Assembly (NCBI GenBank): GCA_900772675.1
Contig: CAAGRM010000198.1
Coordinates: forward strand, 1 to 7,514
Origin: Lachnospiraceae bacterium
GTDB lineage: Bacteria > Bacillota > Clostridia > Lachnospirales > Lachnospiraceae
Length of the DNA: 7,514 nucleotides
Direction: 5' to 3'
Shown here: positions 4,948-7,514 of the stretch, piece by piece
Position numbering within the stretch: the first letter of the stretch is position 1
Layout: every line of letters begins with the position of its first letter
The notes under the pieces: generated by a model
Database searches by the model: none
What the model was told of the DNA's origin: nothing
The model's input: only the letters and a program-made list of their open reading frames with translations
Position numbers and translations under genes: made by a program

Positions 4948-6366
4948 ATGAGTCTTTATTTTCGACCGGAAAAGGCAGTGCTGGGTGATGTGATCCCCTA
5001 TTACGACAATGGTATTTTTAAACCGTTTTATCTTCGCAATTACCGTGCGAACCGGGATGAACAGCATCAGGACAGCTGGGTGATGCTGAGCACAACGGAT
5101 CATATTCATTATACGGAGCATGATACAAAAATTGTGGGCGGCACGGGTTCTGTGATCAAAGTGGATGGCCTGTATCACATGTTTTACTGTACCTTTCAGA
5201 AGCTGCCGGAGAAGAACTACATGAATCACGCCGTCAGCACCGATCTGGATGTGTGGACGGAAATCCCGGAGGACCGCTTTGTATCGGATGATGTGATCTA
5301 TGAGCCGATCCACTGGAGGGATCCGTTTGTTTTCTGGAGTGAGGAGGAAAACTGCTGGTGGATGATTTTTGCGGCGCAGAAAAAAGGAAAAACGACGAGG
5401 AGAGGCTGTGTGGGTCTGTGCAAATCGAAGGATCTGCATCACTGGGACTACTGCGAGCCGTTCTATGCTCCGATGAATGCACAGTGTGCGTTTGAGTGCC
5501 CTGACTTTTTCCGGATGGGAGACTGGTATTATCTCGTCTTTTCTTCGTATGCGGACCGTTATCAGACGATGTACCGCAAGAGCAGAAGTCCGTATGGACC
5601 GTGGCAGACGCCGGAAATTGATACGTTCGACACGCGTGCTTTTTATGCGGCAAAGACGGGAAGTGATGGCGTTCACCGATACGTTTACGGCTGGAATCCG
5701 ACAAGAGAAGTCAACGAGCACAATTTTGATCCGCCGGGATATCCCGGAAAAGACTGTAATACATGGGACTGGGGCGGCAGTCTGGTGGTGCATGAGCTGT
5801 GGCAGGATGAGAATGGCGACCTTTTTGTGAAGCCGATTCCGCAGGTGCTGGAAGCCGTGGGACGGGAAGAACCGCTTCAGATGCAGGCGCTGACAGGAGA
5901 GTGGAAGCTGGAAAAGGATCAGGCAGAGGTTGATACACCGTACGATTTTGGTGCGCTGCTGCTGAACCCGGTGGGTGAAACGAGTCGTCTTTCCTTTGAC
6001 GTCGAGGTGGACGGGGATTATCCGAGCGTTGGAATTGCCGTGCATGTCGAAGAAACATTTACGGTCGGTTATTATCTTCTGATTGATTTTGGCCGCCGCC
6101 GGATCGAGTTTAAATCCGGAGTCCGTATGACAGAGCGGGGCGGACAGATGTTCCCGTATGAGGTGGAACTGGAACGGCCGCTGCCGTCATCAACGGGAAG
6201 AAGCTTTCATGTCGATGTGATTGCAGACGGTACGATTCTGGAAGCTTATGTGGATGGCAAAATTGCGCTTGGAACACGGATGTATGATCAGACGGGCGGA
6301 TGCTTCGGGCTGTATGCATCGGATGGGAAAGCGGTATTTCGGGATATAAAAGTTTTTCACGCATGA
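4948..6366 (+). CDS. GH32-like glycoside hydrolase, second of a tandem pair
   Basis: A 472-residue paralogue of the preceding protein, with matching landmarks: D14 in GDVIP, RDP at 124-126, EC at 183-184, an N-terminal five-bladed propeller and a C-terminal beta-sandwich (about 345-470). In the central block starting at WRDP about 38 of 49 residues are identical by eye; the N-terminal blade and the sandwich have diverged more. The strand after the nucleophile reads GIFKPFY, where its partner has GKFHLFY, so a His and a Leu next to the active site are Lys and Pro here, hinting at different specificity. No signal peptide is present. The ribosome-binding site GGGAGGG (4934-4940) lies at the very end of the preceding gene and the intergenic gap is four bases, so translation is probably coupled. 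A weak terminator-like hairpin follows. The substrate is not known; beta-fructoside or a related furanoside is inferred from the family. Confidence 0.85.
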   Translation: MSLYFRPEKAVLGDVIPYYDNGIFKPFYLRNYRANRDEQHQDSWVMLSTTDHIHYTEHDTKIVGGTGSVIKVDGLYHMFYCTFQKLPEKNYMNHAVSTDLDVWTEIPEDRFVSDDVIYEPIHWRDPFVFWSEEENCWWMIFAAQKKGKTTRRGCVGLCKSKDLHHWDYCEPFYAPMNAQCAFECPDFFRMGDWYYLVFSSYADRYQTMYRKSRSPYGPWQTPEIDTFDTRAFYAAKTGSDGVHRYVYGWNPTREVNEHNFDPPGYPGKDCNTWDWGGSLVVHELWQDENGDLFVKPIPQVLEAVGREEPLQMQALTGEWKLEKDQAEVDTPYDFGALLLNPVGETSRLSFDVEVDGDYPSVGIAVHVEETFTVGYYLLIDFGRRRIEFKSGVRMTERGGQMFPYEVELERPLPSSTGRSFHVDVIADGTILEAYVDGKIALGTRMYDQTGGCFGLYASDGKAVFRDIKVFHA

Positions 6367-6381
6367 TAACCTTACTGCACA

Positions 6382-6419
6382 CGCCGTCCGCATGCGGAAT
6401 CCGGCGGGGGGTCTCTTTT
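6382..6419 (+). terminator. Weak terminator-like hairpin after the glycosidase pair
   Basis: CGCCG (6382-6386) pairs with CGGCG (6402-6406) and TCCG (6387-6390) with CGGA (6395-6398), separated by a three-base bulge ATC and closed by a CATG loop. The inner part is a perfect 12-bp palindrome (6387-6398). The tail GGGGGTCTCTTTT is only partly T-rich, so termination may be partial and read-through into map is possible. Confidence 0.45.
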
Positions 6420-6582
6420 GAGAGAGTTGCTCATTTGGGAACTTTTGCTTGCAGTTTTGCCGGAGTGTGGTAAAGTAGTAGAGGAGTTATATGAATTTCA
6501 GCGGGAGACGGAAAATCGGATCTGTCGTTCCGCGTTCAGAAAGAGGATAGAACATTATGCTGAAAAAAATTGGAAGAAATGA
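6418..6582 (+). CDS. Possible small protein (54 aa, TTG start) overlapping the map start
   Basis: This frame is open from 6370 to the TGA at 6580-6582 and reads like a real protein: from TTG 6418 it begins MRELLIWELLLAVLPECG and continues into a charged helix containing EELYEFQRETENR and ending in KNWKK. It has no ATG. TTG 6418 is chosen because GGGGGG (6406-6411) sits six bases upstream; TTG 6427 is an alternative. The hydrophobic N-terminal third followed by an amphipathic acidic/basic helix would suit a small membrane-associated or partner-binding protein, but that is speculation. It overlaps map by 26 bases in another frame, a coupling arrangement. I do not recognise the family. The frame could also be chance. 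Confidence 0.4.
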   Translation: MRELLIWELLLAVLPECGKVVEELYEFQRETENRICRSAFRKRIEHYAEKNWKK

Positions 6583-7432
6583 TCCCTGCTGGTGCGGCAG
6601 CGGAAAGAAGTACAAAGACTGCCATCTGGCGCTGGATGAGAAAATCAATTCTTATAAATTAAAGGGATGGAAAATTCCGCCGAAGAAAATTATCAAAAGA
6701 CCGGATCAGATCGATGGGATTCGTGAAAGCGGTCTTGTCAATATTGCAGTTCTGGATTATGTGGCCGAAAACATTCATGCAGGCATGAGTACGGAAGACA
6801 TCGACCGTCTGGTCGCAGAAAAGACAAAAGAACTCGGTGGAATTGCAGCACCGCTGAATTATGAAGGATTTCCGAAGAGCGTGTGTACCTCCATCAACGA
6901 TGCGGTATGCCATGGAATTCCGAACGAAGAGGAAATTCTGCAGGACGGAGATATCATCAATGTTGATGTTTCTACCATTTATAAAGGATATTTTTCCGAC
7001 TCTTCCCGTATGTTCTGCATCGGTGAGGTAGACGATGCTTCAAAGAAGCTGGTGGAAGATACGTTAAAAGCCGTACAGCTTGGACTCTCCGAAGTACGTC
7101 CGTTTAACCGACTTGGCAATGTCGGCGCGGTGATCAATGAATTTGCCCAGAGCCAGGGCTATAAAGTTGTCCGCGACATCGGCGGCCACGGCGTCGGTCT
7201 GGAGTTCCACGAGGATCCGTTCGTCAGCTATGTCACAAGACGCGATACCGGAATGCTGCTCGTACCGGGCATGGTATTCACCATTGAGCCGATGATCAAT
7301 CTCGGAACCGATGAAATCTTCATCGATTCCGACAACGACTGGACTGTCTACACTGAGGACGGCGCACCGTCAGCCCAGTGGGAGGTTACGGTTGCGGTAA
7401 CAGAAGATGGATATGAAATTCTGGCATATTAA
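6557..7432 (+). CDS. map: Methionine aminopeptidase, type I, with N-terminal SEC-C motif
   Basis: Removes the initiator methionine from nascent cytosolic proteins as a dinuclear metal hydrolase. The 291-residue protein begins with a SEC-C zinc motif (C11, C13, C22, H23), known in some Firmicutes Map enzymes and thought to aid ribosome or protein contact, then a linker (about 28-48) and the pita-bread catalytic domain (about 50-291). Expected residues are all visible: H119 in CHGIP, metal ligands D137 (NVDV), D148 (FSDSSRMF), H211 (GGHGVG), E244 (TIEP) and E276 (QWEVTVAVTEDG), plus H218. The length fits an N-terminally extended type Ia enzyme. The ATG at 6557 is preceded by AGAGGA at about nine bases and puts the SEC-C motif intact at the N-terminus. 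A strong terminator follows 17 bases after the stop. It may share a transcript with the small frame that overlaps its start. Confidence 0.97.
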   Translation: MLKKIGRNDPCWCGSGKKYKDCHLALDEKINSYKLKGWKIPPKKIIKRPDQIDGIRESGLVNIAVLDYVAENIHAGMSTEDIDRLVAEKTKELGGIAAPLNYEGFPKSVCTSINDAVCHGIPNEEEILQDGDIINVDVSTIYKGYFSDSSRMFCIGEVDDASKKLVEDTLKAVQLGLSEVRPFNRLGNVGAVINEFAQSQGYKVVRDIGGHGVGLEFHEDPFVSYVTRRDTGMLLVPGMVFTIEPMINLGTDEIFIDSDNDWTVYTEDGAPSAQWEVTVAVTEDGYEILAY

Positions 7433-7449
7433 TTGACGCATAGAAATAC

Positions 7450-7498
7450 AAAAGCTGTGTCTGTGGAAGAAACTATTCTCCGGAGACACGGCTTTTTT
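7450..7498 (+). terminator. Rho-independent terminator after map
   Basis: AAAAGCTGTGTC (7450-7461) pairs with GACACGGCTTTT (7485-7496) with one G-U wobble. The stem can extend inward through GGA-AGAA with TTCTCC around an ACTA loop. The T run is at 7493-7498. It starts 17 bases after the map stop codon. The remaining 16 bases of the window show nothing further. Confidence 0.9.
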
Positions 7499-7514
7499 CT
7501 AAAGAGAAAAGGGA

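Noticed and set aside
4840..6045. 401-residue minus-strand frame opposite the glycosidase genes
   Set aside because: It spans the junction of two clear plus-strand genes. Its Arg/His/Pro-rich translation is the expected complement of these codons, and it has no ribosome-binding site or recognisable motif.
6491..6550. 19-residue ATG frame (MNFSGRRKIG...) with GAGGAG upstream of map, as a leader peptide
   Set aside because: The upstream GAGGAG spacing is acceptable, but the peptide is short, lacks any attenuator structure or regulatory codon run, and lies inside the more protein-like 54-residue frame.

Overview
This window reads like chromosome of a low-to-mid GC Gram-positive anaerobe, most likely a Lachnospiraceae-type clostridium. 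That placement is inference. It rests on the purine-rich Shine-Dalgarno sequences, the sigma-A-like promoters, the U-tract hairpin terminators, a methionine aminopeptidase carrying an N-terminal SEC-C zinc motif, and a two-domain Na/Pi transporter-PhoU protein. No mobile element, CRISPR array, tRNA or rRNA was seen.

Layout, left to right. (1) 35-799 (+) encodes an unrecognised polytopic membrane protein, possibly coupled to an upstream gene cut by the window edge. (2) A perfect 18-bp hairpin at 802-845 is a bidirectional terminator shared with the convergent gene. (3) 854-2617 (-) encodes a Na+/phosphate cotransporter-family protein with a C-terminal PhoU domain. Its upstream region (2618-2900) holds a candidate promoter, Pho-box-like TTTACA/TTAACA repeats, a nested dyad, and a hairpin that may end the next gene. 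(4) 2901-3329 (-) encodes a small all-helical protein that looks ferritin-like. (5) A divergent intergenic region (3330-3509) holds a strong promoter for the rightward genes and an unusual run of A-tracts phased at about 11 bp. (6) 3510-4943 and 4948-6366 (+) are a tightly coupled tandem pair of paralogous GH32-like (five-bladed beta-propeller) glycosidases without signal peptides. (7) A weak terminator-like hairpin follows, then a possible TTG-started 54-aa protein (6418-6582) overlapping the start of (8) map (6557-7432, +), a type I methionine aminopeptidase closed by a clear terminator (7450-7498).

The genes do not form one pathway. Most look like housekeeping loci (phosphate transport, N-terminal methionine removal) flanking a two-gene carbohydrate cassette. 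The cassette is the most interesting part. It has two diverged, probably cytosolic GH32-like enzymes with a non-canonical nucleophile motif (GDVIP instead of NDPNG) and no transporter or regulator in view. Its substrate, probably a small imported oligosaccharide or a phosphorylated sugar, cannot be deduced from this sequence.
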